From contig JAHZJK010000031.1 of the NCBI GenBank assembly GCA_022600955.1, forward strand, positions 279,560 to 343,559: a stretch of 64,000 nucleotides of DNA, read 5' to 3'. Below are positions 23,383-31,329 of the stretch, piece by piece (positions within the stretch are counted from its first letter, which is position 1; every line of letters begins with the position of its first letter). The stretch comes from Gammaproteobacteria bacterium (GTDB taxonomy: Bacteria; Pseudomonadota; Gammaproteobacteria; Steroidobacterales; Woeseiaceae). The position numbers were made by a program, and so were the translations under genes. The notes below the pieces were generated by a model, which saw nothing but the letters and a program-made list of their open reading frames with translations, had not been told where the DNA came from and did not search any database.

Positions 23383-24177
23383 CTAATCAGGGTGGACCTC
23401 TACGATCGCGCCTCGACTAATGGTCTCGTGCACCATGGTTTTCAATGCGATGCCGGCTCTACCTTCGTTGCTTTTGAGAACCGTTCGAATTATGTCCGTG
23501 TCGCGCGGCAGCATACCCTGGCTCAACGCAACCATGATGCAACGGCGGGTGTCGTCATACACCTGGCACGGTAGCGACCCGAGGGTTACATTCTTGCCGA
23601 CCCAGTTGTTTTCAACAAACCCTGTCTCACTGGTTTCGACCAGGAAGTTTGGGCGGAAACGCGCTTTGTGAATTTTCGATTCCGGTAGCAATTGCTGAAA
23701 TTGCAGCAAAGTTGCTGATGTCAGCAATTGTAGTGGTGCGCAATCGAAGAAGGCCTCTGTGTCCGGTTCGTACAGGAATGGCTCCCCTTGACCCTCGGTA
23801 ATCGCGCTTGGAAATTCGTGCTGTATCTTCCCGGTTTCGTTTGCTGATTGGGTGATAACCTGTCGCCCGAGGAGATCGGAAAGGGCGCCCGCGACTTCGA
23901 TAGTGCCCGCCGGGTATTCGCGACCGTCCGGCAGACCAATCATGACGCTGCTGCCACTCGTCCACGCGCGGCAGTGAAGCAGATCGTTATGGCGTTTCGC
24001 ACTTAAAGAAACGCCAGACTTCGCGTCGATAACTGCCCAGTGCCGGTCGCCGGCAATACCCCCAGGGCCAGCATGAGCCTGCTCCAACTGCTCACCCTGC
24101 ATTGACTTGACCGGGTATCGCCAGATTTCCAACAGTTCCATTACGGATGTCTGTGCCGTAGCAGCCCTGCTAGTCAC
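23383..24177 (-). CDS. MOSC domain protein
   Basis: The 264-residue product has the N-terminal beta-barrel and MOSC domain of molybdenum-cofactor sulfurase C-terminal proteins. ELLEIWRYPVKSMQGEQL is the usual opening, followed by GDRHWAVID and, near the middle, ARFRPNFLVET. Cys-containing VYDDTRRCIMVALSQG lies in the MOSC core. Members bind sulfurated or oxo molybdenum cofactor and act in N-hydroxylated compound reduction or cofactor delivery. The GTG start overlaps the preceding amidohydrolase by eight bases and has GAGGTG seven bases upstream; an ATG at 24141 is the alternative. A link to the molybdenum enzyme at the left end is conceivable only by function. Confidence 0.8.
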   Translation of the reverse strand: MTSRAATAQTSVMELLEIWRYPVKSMQGEQLEQAHAGPGGIAGDRHWAVIDAKSGVSLSAKRHNDLLHCRAWTSGSSVMIGLPDGREYPAGTIEVAGALSDLLGRQVITQSANETGKIQHEFPSAITEGQGEPFLYEPDTEAFFDCAPLQLLTSATLLQFQQLLPESKIHKARFRPNFLVETSETGFVENNWVGKNVTLGSLPCQVYDDTRRCIMVALSQGMLPRDTDIIRTVLKSNEGRAGIALKTMVHETISRGAIVEVHPD

Positions 24178-25444
24178 GCCTGATCACCTCACCGTCCTTC
24201 ATCACAAACGTAACCTGTTCCATGACATTGATATCGTCAAGCGGGTTCCCTTCAACGGCAATGATGTCGGCTAATCTGCCTGGTTGGAGTTCTGCCCGGT
24301 CAGTTACGCCAAGCAATTCAGCGGCGTTTATTGTCGCCGTTTGCAATGCATGCAAAGGCGTCATTCCACGGCGAACCATCGCGTAAAATTCTTTACCAAC
24401 TTCGTCATGGCGTAACACGCCGGAGTCAGTGCCCAGTGCGATATTGACGCCGGAATCGACCGCCATCCGGAAGCTCTTCTCTACAAACGGGGCAAGATAG
24501 TCGCTCTTGTCGATAGTATCTTGCGGCGTGTTTTCGGGTAGCGGGATATCTGAAAGATACAATGTAGGAACGTAGTAAGTGCCGCGCTTTTTCATTTCCT
24601 TAATGATTTCCGGCGTCAACATGGAGCCGTGGTCAATTGATGCGACACCTGCTTTCACTGCCGCCATGATTCCTTCGCTGCCATGTGCATGCGCCATTAC
24701 TCGCAAGCCGTGTCGCGACGCCTCCTCGACGATTGTCCGCAACTCCAGGTCAGAATACTGTTGGGCACCTGGTTGTTTGCCCGCCGAAAAAACACCGCTG
24801 GTCGCACAAACCTTGATGACCTTCACGCCGTGTTTCGCCTGATAACGAATGGCCCGTAGAATTTCGTCGACGCCGTTCGCGATGCCTTCGTTTGGTCCCA
24901 ACTCCATGATGCCGGGCGCGAACCCCGTGACGTCACAGTGACCGCCAGTTATCGACAAATAGTGGCCTGCCGGGTAAATCCGTGGGCCAGTGATGCGACC
25001 GGAATCCACCGCGCGCATTAACGCGACGTCGGGGAAGCCCGGCCACGCACCTGCATCCCGCACCGTCGTAAAGCCGGCATTGAGTGTCTGTTGCCCAAAT
25101 TTCACACCGTACAAGGCCCAGTCAGCTGGAGTTTCTTTCACGGCGGCAGTGGTCCAGTGGTCGCCTGTGAAAAAATCGAGCGTCAGGTGGGTGTGCATGT
25201 CGAACAGTCCGGGCAGGAGTGTTTTGTCACCGAGATCGATTGATTCAGAACTCGCCGGCAGGACCGCCGGGTTAACGCTGACAATCCTGTTGCCCTCAAC
25301 AACAATTGACGCAGGGCTAACAAGCTCACCGGTCCTGACGTCAATCATGCGGTCGGCCCGGATTACGGTCGTTTCCGCGTATGAGTGGCTGGCTGCGATG
25401 ATGCAGACCAGGATAAGGCCTCTAATTGTGCTCAGATTGGTCAC
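24170..25444 (-). CDS. Exported amidohydrolase, imidazolonepropionase/prolidase-like
   Basis: From the GTG preceded by AAAGGAGT the protein has 424 residues with a Sec signal (IRGLILVCIIAASHSYA). It is a metal-dependent amidohydrolase: LPGLFDMHTHLTLDF gives the HxH pair, VKVIKVCATSG the bridging lysine region, VMAHAHGSEGI and SIDHGS the further histidines, and IALGTDSGV the catalytic aspartate. This subgroup includes secreted Xaa-Pro dipeptidases and enzymes acting on N-acyl or cyclic amides. The start lies two bases after the cupin gene stop, so cupin, amidohydrolase and MOSC are one operon. Confidence 0.85.
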   Translation of the reverse strand: MTNLSTIRGLILVCIIAASHSYAETTVIRADRMIDVRTGELVSPASIVVEGNRIVSVNPAVLPASSESIDLGDKTLLPGLFDMHTHLTLDFFTGDHWTTAAVKETPADWALYGVKFGQQTLNAGFTTVRDAGAWPGFPDVALMRAVDSGRITGPRIYPAGHYLSITGGHCDVTGFAPGIMELGPNEGIANGVDEILRAIRYQAKHGVKVIKVCATSGVFSAGKQPGAQQYSDLELRTIVEEASRHGLRVMAHAHGSEGIMAAVKAGVASIDHGSMLTPEIIKEMKKRGTYYVPTLYLSDIPLPENTPQDTIDKSDYLAPFVEKSFRMAVDSGVNIALGTDSGVLRHDEVGKEFYAMVRRGMTPLHALQTATINAAELLGVTDRAELQPGRLADIIAVEGNPLDDINVMEQVTFVMKDGEVIRRD

Positions 25445-25446
25445 TG

Positions 25447-26121
25447 TTACTCCTTTGTCGAGGTCGGCAGGTGGCCGGTTTTCAGAAACAGCAACGCGCC
25501 TTCGTTGCCCGTAAACGCATTGTGTGTGCTCTGATCGGGCAGGCGCAGCCAAGTGCCGGCCGGATAGTCGCCATTCTCGTCCGAGAAACGGCCCGCCATA
25601 ACAAACACTTCTTCCCCGCCATGATGTGTGTGTTCTCTAAACGACGTGTTGGGTGCCCATCGGATCAACACTACGTTCTCGCTCTGGAATTGGTGCAGCA
25701 GCATTACGTCGAGACCCGGTGCATAGTCCGGAGTCCAGTCTGCGCTATGCGTATTGACGATGACCGGGGTTGTGTCCGCTTCGTCAAACTGGTGCAGCTT
25801 GACCAGGATAAGGCATCCCTGGCGACCGACTCGTGGCGAGTGGCTCGTGCCGATAGGATTGCGCACATAGGTGCCGGCCGGGTAGAGATGATGTTCGTCA
25901 CCAAACTCACCTTCCAGGACCAGAAACTCTTCGCCGCCGTCATGGACATGCGGTGAAAACGTACTGTCAGGTGCGTAACGCACGAGCGAGGTCGCGCGCG
26001 CCACTTCCTCGCCGATTCGATCGAGCATCATGCGTTCGACACCCGGCACAGGTGAGGCCACCCACCGGTAATCGTCGGGGCGAATGACTGCGGGTTTTGA
26101 AAAGTCTGCGTTCAGGCGCAT
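25447..26121 (-). CDS. Double cupin protein (ChrR-like)
   Basis: The 224-residue product contains two cupin barrels. The first has FSPHVHDGGEEFLVLEGEFGDE and the second FREHTHHGGEEVFVMAGRFSDE, each with the HxH and Glu metal ligands of cupin motif 1, followed by PAGTYVRNPIGTSH and PAGTWLRLPDQSTH as motif 2. This doubled form matches ChrR-type anti-sigma cupin domains but lacks the zinc-binding anti-sigma N-terminus, so an enzymatic or sensing role is open. I chose the ATG before RLNADFSKP. The frame is open further upstream but has no better start. It is first in the operon with the amidohydrolase. Confidence 0.78.
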   Translation of the reverse strand: MRLNADFSKPAVIRPDDYRWVASPVPGVERMMLDRIGEEVARATSLVRYAPDSTFSPHVHDGGEEFLVLEGEFGDEHHLYPAGTYVRNPIGTSHSPRVGRQGCLILVKLHQFDEADTTPVIVNTHSADWTPDYAPGLDVMLLHQFQSENVVLIRWAPNTSFREHTHHGGEEVFVMAGRFSDENGDYPAGTWLRLPDQSTHNAFTGNEGALLFLKTGHLPTSTKE

Positions 26122-26219
26122 AGGACTGAACCGTAACACCCGATTCCCAAAAAGTCTTATCTCGAATCTGCTAACTTCGGGCATTCGAATTGCGAACAAA
26201 AACAAAAAAGAGGGCGCTA

Positions 26220-27311
26220 ATGCTATCTGTCTTTAAACGACTGATCATGCCGGGTCTCGTGTTTCAGTCGATCGGAATTGCGGGTGGTTATGGCACTGGC
26301 CGTGAGCTCGTCGAGTTTTTTCTTCAATACGGGCCAGTTGGCGGCTTGCTCGGGATCGTAATACCCGCGACTCTGGTCATTAGTTTTGGGTGTGCGATCT
26401 CATTTGAACTGACACGCATGAGTCAAAGCTACGACTACCGGAAGTTCCTGAAGGAGTTACTGGGCCGTGGCTGGTTTCTCTATGAGATCGCTTACCTGTT
26501 CACAGTATTGCTGGTGGTCGCAGTCGTCACAGCGGCGATCGGGACTCTCGTGACCGAAACCTTTGGGATTCCGGCAAACGCGGGTTCGATCGCATTGCTG
26601 CTGGCGGTTGCCTTTCTCGTATTCAAAGGGACCGAGGTAATCGAAGGCGTCATGTCCGTCTGGTCGCTGGTGCTATATGGAGTATATGGCTCAATTTTTG
26701 TTGCGAGCATGTACGCGTTCGGCAGTACGCTGGGGGATAGTTTCGCTCTCCCGGCAGAGAATGACGGCTGGTTTTTCTCGGGTGTGCGTTACGCCGGCCT
26801 GATGTTATCCCTGATACCCGCCATTCTGTTTGCAACAACGCACATTAAAACACGCCGCGACGCAGTTTTAGCGGGCATGTTGACCGGGCCGCTTTACCTG
26901 ATTCCTGCCGTATTGTTTTTTCTTGCGTTAGTGCCACATTACCCGTTGATCCTTGAGCGCCCGGTGCCCGTGAACTATGTTCTGGAACTACTCGATCTGC
27001 GATGGCTGCAGATGGCGTTTGTGGTCATGTTGATCGGGACGTTCGTCGAAACAGGCAGCGGCATGATCCACGCCGTGAACGAGCGGATAGCGGGTACACT
27101 CGAAGCCGTTGGCAAGGAGCATTCGCCCAGAAACAGAGCGTTCGTCGCACTGCTGCTACTGATTGCAGCGTTCATGATCTCAAGCTTCGGGATGATTGAA
27201 CTGATCGGCAGGGGCTATGGTGCGTTGTCCTGGGCTTACCTGATAATCCTGGTCGTGCCGCTATTCACAGTTGGCATTTGGAAGGTCGTGAAGGGAGTAG
27301 AAAAAGCATGA
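26220..27311 (+). CDS. YkvI-like membrane transporter
   Basis: The 363-residue integral membrane protein has about ten helices and starts LSVFKRLIMPGLVFQSIGIAGGYGTGRE, the conserved opening of the YkvI/COG3949 family. The break GYGTGRE in the first helix is typical of LeuT-fold transporters, which move amino acids or other small solutes with Na+ or H+. GAGGG-like spacing is good: GAGGG lies five bases before the ATG. The substrate is unknown. The stop overlaps the start of the next gene as ATGA, tying it to a membrane-tethered dehydrogenase-like protein. Confidence 0.8.
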   Translation: MLSVFKRLIMPGLVFQSIGIAGGYGTGRELVEFFLQYGPVGGLLGIVIPATLVISFGCAISFELTRMSQSYDYRKFLKELLGRGWFLYEIAYLFTVLLVVAVVTAAIGTLVTETFGIPANAGSIALLLAVAFLVFKGTEVIEGVMSVWSLVLYGVYGSIFVASMYAFGSTLGDSFALPAENDGWFFSGVRYAGLMLSLIPAILFATTHIKTRRDAVLAGMLTGPLYLIPAVLFFLALVPHYPLILERPVPVNYVLELLDLRWLQMAFVVMLIGTFVETGSGMIHAVNERIAGTLEAVGKEHSPRNRAFVALLLLIAAFMISSFGMIELIGRGYGALSWAYLIILVVPLFTVGIWKVVKGVEKA

Positions 27312-28147
27312 AGTTGCCTCGCCTGAGAACCATCTTACTAGTACCAGTCGTATTGTTCGCATTGTTTTACCTCACGATGCTGGTTGTGGTGTTGCTGGAC
27401 GACAGAGTAGCGGAACCGCTTGACGATTCGGAGATCGATCCGATAACTGTCGCAATCTTCGGTGGCAGCGGTACAGCTGGAGACGGCATATTGAAAGCTG
27501 CGCTCGCAAGTTCCGATATCGAGAAAATACATGTCGTAACACGACGGTTAACACCACGGATGGAGCAAGGTATTGCCGACGGCAAACTCGAGGTCTCCGT
27601 ACATATGGACTATCTCGACTATTCGGCTGTCATCAATGAGCTAGTAGATGTCGATGCTGTCTATTGGGCACTGGGGATCAGCTCTCTCGGTGTCGACGAA
27701 GAGACTTACGGGATGATCCACGTCGACTTCCCGGTGCAGTTTGTAACGGCGTGGCAAAGCGTTAGCAAGAAGCCTGAATACTCATTTCACTACGTAAGCT
27801 CAAGCGATATTTCGGAAGAATCGAGCGCAATGTGGGCGCGGGAAAAAGTCCGCGCGGAGAACGCCCTGTTCAAGCTCGCGGAGGGGTCGAATCTGCGCGT
27901 TATCGCGTATCGTCCGGATTACATCGGTCCAACTTCGGAAGAAGCTCACATCGGGCAGGACCTTTTGTACTGGTTCTTTGCACCGGTCAAGTCCGCGGTT
28001 CGCGCGACGAAGATCGGTCAGGCCATGATCGAAGTGAGTTTCAGGCCGGTCGAGTTCAAGAACGGCGACAAGCTGTACACGGGCAAGACCATCAGATATA
28101 GCGAAGCGTATGAGGCGCGCCAAGCGCAGAATCACGAAGACAAATGA
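27308..28147 (+). CDS. Membrane-tethered atypical SDR, NAD(P)-binding protein
   Basis: The 279-residue product starts inside the stop of the transporter gene. A single N-terminal membrane helix (ILLVPVVLFALFYLTMLVVVLL, about residues 9-30) is followed by a Rossmann fold beginning ITVAIFGGSGTAGDGILKAAL, a nucleotide-binding loop of the atypical SDR/NmrA-like type. FHYVSSSDIS and RVIAYRPDYIGP fit the SDR core, but the Tyr-x-x-x-Lys catalytic pair is not evident. The domain probably faces the cytoplasm. Oxidoreductase or regulatory NAD(P) sensing are both possible. It converges on the beta-propeller gene with 12 bases between. Confidence 0.75.
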   Translation: MKLPRLRTILLVPVVLFALFYLTMLVVVLLDDRVAEPLDDSEIDPITVAIFGGSGTAGDGILKAALASSDIEKIHVVTRRLTPRMEQGIADGKLEVSVHMDYLDYSAVINELVDVDAVYWALGISSLGVDEETYGMIHVDFPVQFVTAWQSVSKKPEYSFHYVSSSDISEESSAMWAREKVRAENALFKLAEGSNLRVIAYRPDYIGPTSEEAHIGQDLLYWFFAPVKSAVRATKIGQAMIEVSFRPVEFKNGDKLYTGKTIRYSEAYEARQAQNHEDK

Positions 28148-28159
28148 TAAGCGCAAATG

Positions 28160-29011
28160 CTATGGACGCCGGGGTTTAGCTCGTATTGCAATTACGGTGT
28201 TGTCGTATCCAGTCGGTATCAGCGCTAGACCTAATGCCAGTGAGTAACCGTGATTGGCACTGCTTACACCTTCACCTTCAAGAATCTCGATTTCTTCTTC
28301 ACTGCGGTATCGGATCAGCGGCCCGCCGACCGGCGTAACTTGCAGGGTCCCGTCTTTTTCAAATTCAATGCCGTCGATATCTGCGAGAAGTGGCGGGCCC
28401 ACTGTTTCAACAGAGTTGTCTTGCAGATCGACCCGCCAGAGCCTGGCGCCACCGACATAAAGCCCACTTCCAAACAGTTCGATACCGTTCGCGTTCTCAA
28501 AGTTAAAGTGTTCGCTTACTGCTGACATCTCACCACTGGGGCTGCGCCGGACGACCTCGTGTCTGGCGGAGTCGGTAACGTAGATCGTATTGTCTGCTGC
28601 GACGGCTACGTCATTGGCGACAGTTGTGCCCATTTCGATAGTGGTTTGAAGCTTAAAGCCAGGCCAATCAAAAACTTTTATGCGGTTGTTGTCGACAACG
28701 TACAGGCGATCACCGGACATTGTCATCCCCAACGGTGAGTCGAGCTTATCCACGATGCGCCAGTTGAGTACCTGGCCATCGCCATCCAGTAGTGTCAGGA
28801 AGCCACTTCCTGATTTACTGAAGCCACAGACGTTTGACACCAACAGCGATTCGTCCGGCAACGGAAGCACTGTTTCCGGTTCGCAGTAGTGGCCGGCGGA
28901 GACCCAGGCGATGTCGGCTTCCACAGCGAATGAGTAGTCGCAGGCCAGCAAGGCGAACGGACACAGGCATTGCGTAAGCCGGCCTTGAAATCGATTTGAA
29001 TCGTTGCGCAT
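28160..29011 (-). CDS. SMP-30/NHL-type beta-propeller protein with a possible lipobox
   Basis: The 283-residue product starts at an ATG with AGGAGCT seven bases upstream. After a short basic stretch comes LTQCLCPFALLAC followed by Asp, which looks like a lipobox with Asp at +2, the Lol-avoidance residue that keeps lipoproteins in the inner membrane. The rest is a repetitive beta-propeller: SPLGMTMSGDRLYVVDNNRIKVFD, VAVAADNTIYVTDSARHEVVRR and NGIELFGSGLYVGGARLWRVD. Related propellers are lactonases or scaffolds. Function is unassigned. Confidence 0.72.
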   Translation of the reverse strand: MRNDSNRFQGRLTQCLCPFALLACDYSFAVEADIAWVSAGHYCEPETVLPLPDESLLVSNVCGFSKSGSGFLTLLDGDGQVLNWRIVDKLDSPLGMTMSGDRLYVVDNNRIKVFDWPGFKLQTTIEMGTTVANDVAVAADNTIYVTDSARHEVVRRSPSGEMSAVSEHFNFENANGIELFGSGLYVGGARLWRVDLQDNSVETVGPPLLADIDGIEFEKDGTLQVTPVGGPLIRYRSEEEIEILEGEGVSSANHGYSLALGLALIPTGYDNTVIAIRAKPRRP

Positions 29012-29147
29012 GAATTCGAGCTCCTGGCACCCACTGAGGGTGTAAGACGACTGCATCAGTGTCAATAGTCTAGGTGAAAGTACCGATGCCGTGGAGGCGC
29101 AACAGTCGTAGCATACTATCAGGCACTGCAAATTAAGGAGACGAATC

Positions 29148-29771
29148 ATGCGCCGCATTTTTCCACACCTTGGGTTGGCGATGTTGCTGTGTGGTTTGAT
29201 CGGCGCTTGCGCACCCCAGACCAGTGTAGTGAAACTCTATGAGGATCCGGAGCAAGCATCCCGGACCTACAATCGCCTGTTGATTGTCGATATCGCTGCG
29301 GATTCAGCCCAGCAACAAATGTTCGAGAGCGAAATCGTCGCGCGTCTCAAGCAGGATGGGGTAGATGCAATTCCTGCGTACACAATGCTCGACACCAGCA
29401 ATGGTGTTACCCAGGAGGACATCAATACGGCGGGCGAGCAGGTGCGTGCGGATGCCATATTGGTGTCCCACATTGCCAGCCTGGATACGCAAGTGGATAT
29501 AATCGAAGGCCGCCAGGTCCTCGAGTCAACTTGCCGCCGTGGCGACCCAGTCGACTACTTCCTGTATGACCACGAGATCATCGCAGAACCGGATTCAGTC
29601 AAGATTGCGCACACGGTTGCGGTAATCAGCCACCTGTACGACGGATCCAGTCACAAACGCGTCTGGTCTATTCAGTCCACCTGCTTTGAAAAAGCGAGTT
29701 TGTCAGCGGCGTTGATCGAGGAGGCCACAGCAATCGCCCGTCAGTTGCGTATTGACGAGCTGATTGAATAA
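29148..29771 (+). CDS. Putative lipoprotein of unknown function
   Basis: The 207-residue product has a clear lipoprotein signal: RRIFPHLGLAMLLCGLIGAC, with Cys21 in the lipobox IGAC and Ala at +2, so outer-membrane sorting is expected. The ATG has AAGGAG upstream. The mature domain (NRLLIVDIAADSAQQQMFESEIV, VRADAILVSHIASLD, KRVWSIQSTCFEKAS) resembles DUF4136-like periplasmic proteins in arrangement. I cannot name a precise family. It is divergent from the beta-propeller gene and 56 bases upstream of the epimerase operon. Confidence 0.7.
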   Translation: MRRIFPHLGLAMLLCGLIGACAPQTSVVKLYEDPEQASRTYNRLLIVDIAADSAQQQMFESEIVARLKQDGVDAIPAYTMLDTSNGVTQEDINTAGEQVRADAILVSHIASLDTQVDIIEGRQVLESTCRRGDPVDYFLYDHEIIAEPDSVKIAHTVAVISHLYDGSSHKRVWSIQSTCFEKASLSAALIEEATAIARQLRIDELIE

Positions 29772-29827
29772 ACCACTACGTACGTTACTATTGAGCACTA
29801 CCCAACAATAAGAACAAGGGATGCTCA

Positions 29828-30931
29828 ATGAAAACCTCACGTCGCAGTTTTATTCAGGCTGCATCGGCATTGGGCGCTCTCGCTGCAATGCCGGCTTGCT
29901 CGAAGGTCGTTGATACGACACCGAAGACCCTTGATATCCTGGTACTGGGTGGCACCGGCTTTATCGGGCCACATGAGATCAACTACGCGTTAGCCCGCGG
30001 TCACAATGTCACGATGTTCAATCGTGGCAAGACTGCCCCGGGAATGTTTCCGCAAGTTGAGACGCTCGTCGGCGACAGAGACGACCAGCTGGATGCGCTG
30101 AAAGGCCGCGACTGGGATGCCGTCATCGACAACTCCGGGTTCTATCCGCGTCACGCGCGCCTTTCTGCTGAGTTACTGCACGGCCATGTGGACCAGTACA
30201 TGTTCGTTTCCAGTATCTCGGCTTATGCAGAAACGCTATCTGTCGACGATGACGAGTTTTCAGGCGCCTACGGCGTGATGGACGACCCGACCGATGAAAG
30301 CGACTCGATCTACGGTGAGACGTACGGGCCACGAAAGGCCTTGTGTGAGCAGGAGATCACCCGGGTTTTTGGTGACAAAGCGATCAATATTCGTCCAGGC
30401 ATTATTACGGGTACAGGCGACCCGTCAGAGCGGCTACGTCATTGGCTGCGACGTATGGTTGTGGGTAACGAGATTCTGGTTCCCGGACAGGACGATTTGC
30501 CAGTGCAATACATCGATGCTGCAGACATGTGTGGCTGGATGGTGCGCATGCTCGAAGACGGAACTGGCAGTGGTCCCTACAACGCTGTTGGTGCCAAAGA
30601 CCCATACCGTGCGCGACCGCTGCTGGAGGGGCTGATCAAATCGACAGGATCGACCTCAACCTTGACCTGGGTCGATTGGGAATGGATCCGAAATCAAGAC
30701 CGTGGCGAAGCGCGATATGGGCCATGGTATGGCGATGGCCCAATTCCTTTTATGCAGGTCAATAACGACCGGGCTGTGGCAGCGGGCCTTACCTTCCGGC
30801 CAATTGGCGAGACTGCGAACGATATGATCGCAAACCTTGAGCAACACGGAGAACCCAAGTGGGGGCCGGGTGGATTCGATATGGCGACGGAGGCGGCGCT
30901 ATTGACACAGTGGCATGAAGAGCACGCGTGA
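29828..30931 (+). CDS. Tat-exported NAD-dependent epimerase/dehydratase-like protein
   Basis: The 367-residue protein has a twin-arginine signal (SRRSFIQAASALGALAAMPAC) that ends in a lipobox-like MPAC. The mature domain is an extended SDR: LDILVLGGTGFIGPHEINYAL is the NAD-binding loop. YGPRKALCEQEI carries a Tyr-x-x-x-Lys-like pair (Tyr-Gly-Pro-Arg-Lys with altered spacing). FVSSISAYAE provides the serine strand. Export of a Rossmann enzyme through Tat implies that it folds with its nucleotide in the cytoplasm. Its stop overlaps the DoxX GTG start, and PlsB follows with another overlap. Confidence 0.82.
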   Translation: MKTSRRSFIQAASALGALAAMPACSKVVDTTPKTLDILVLGGTGFIGPHEINYALARGHNVTMFNRGKTAPGMFPQVETLVGDRDDQLDALKGRDWDAVIDNSGFYPRHARLSAELLHGHVDQYMFVSSISAYAETLSVDDDEFSGAYGVMDDPTDESDSIYGETYGPRKALCEQEITRVFGDKAINIRPGIITGTGDPSERLRHWLRRMVVGNEILVPGQDDLPVQYIDAADMCGWMVRMLEDGTGSGPYNAVGAKDPYRARPLLEGLIKSTGSTSTLTWVDWEWIRNQDRGEARYGPWYGDGPIPFMQVNNDRAVAAGLTFRPIGETANDMIANLEQHGEPKWGPGGFDMATEAALLTQWHEEHA

Positions 30932-31329
30932 GCAGGTTCACGCATTTGTTGTATTTATCCGGACGGACCTTGCTGGGTCTTTACTTCATAGTTCCGGCAA
31001 TCATGAAGGTAACGAGTTTCGGTATTCACGCAGACTACATGGCGGCACATGGGATGGTATTCATTCCTTTTTTCCTGTCGTTGACGATCATCCTCCAGCT
31101 TGGTGGCGGCGTGTGTCTCATTGCCGGCTACCGACAGCAGCTGGTGTCGTTCGTACTGGCCGGGCTCGTGCTGGTAATCAGTTTGGTCATGCACAACTTC
31201 TGGGGAATGGAAGAAGGCCTGCAAAAAGCACACGAGCTTCAGAACTTCGTCAAGAACATGGCGATCATGGCGGGGCTACTGGTATTGGCAGGCGGAGTCA
31301 GGTGGCCGGATCGAGTGGATGAGTCTTAG
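30928..31329 (+). CDS. DoxX family membrane protein
   Basis: The 133-residue protein starts with GTG inside the upstream stop (GTGA). It has four hydrophobic helices: LLYLSGRTLLGLYFIVPAIMK, GMVFIPFFLSLTIILQLGGGVCL, QLVSFVLAGLVLVISLVMHNF and NMAIMAGLLVLAGGV. These match DoxX-type proteins, which associate with oxidoreductases or thiol-stress systems at the inner membrane. It could be the membrane partner of the exported epimerase-like protein, though this is inference. Its last 11 bases overlap the start of PlsB. Confidence 0.8.
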   Translation: MSRFTHLLYLSGRTLLGLYFIVPAIMKVTSFGIHADYMAAHGMVFIPFFLSLTIILQLGGGVCLIAGYRQQLVSFVLAGLVLVISLVMHNFWGMEEGLQKAHELQNFVKNMAIMAGLLVLAGGVRWPDRVDES

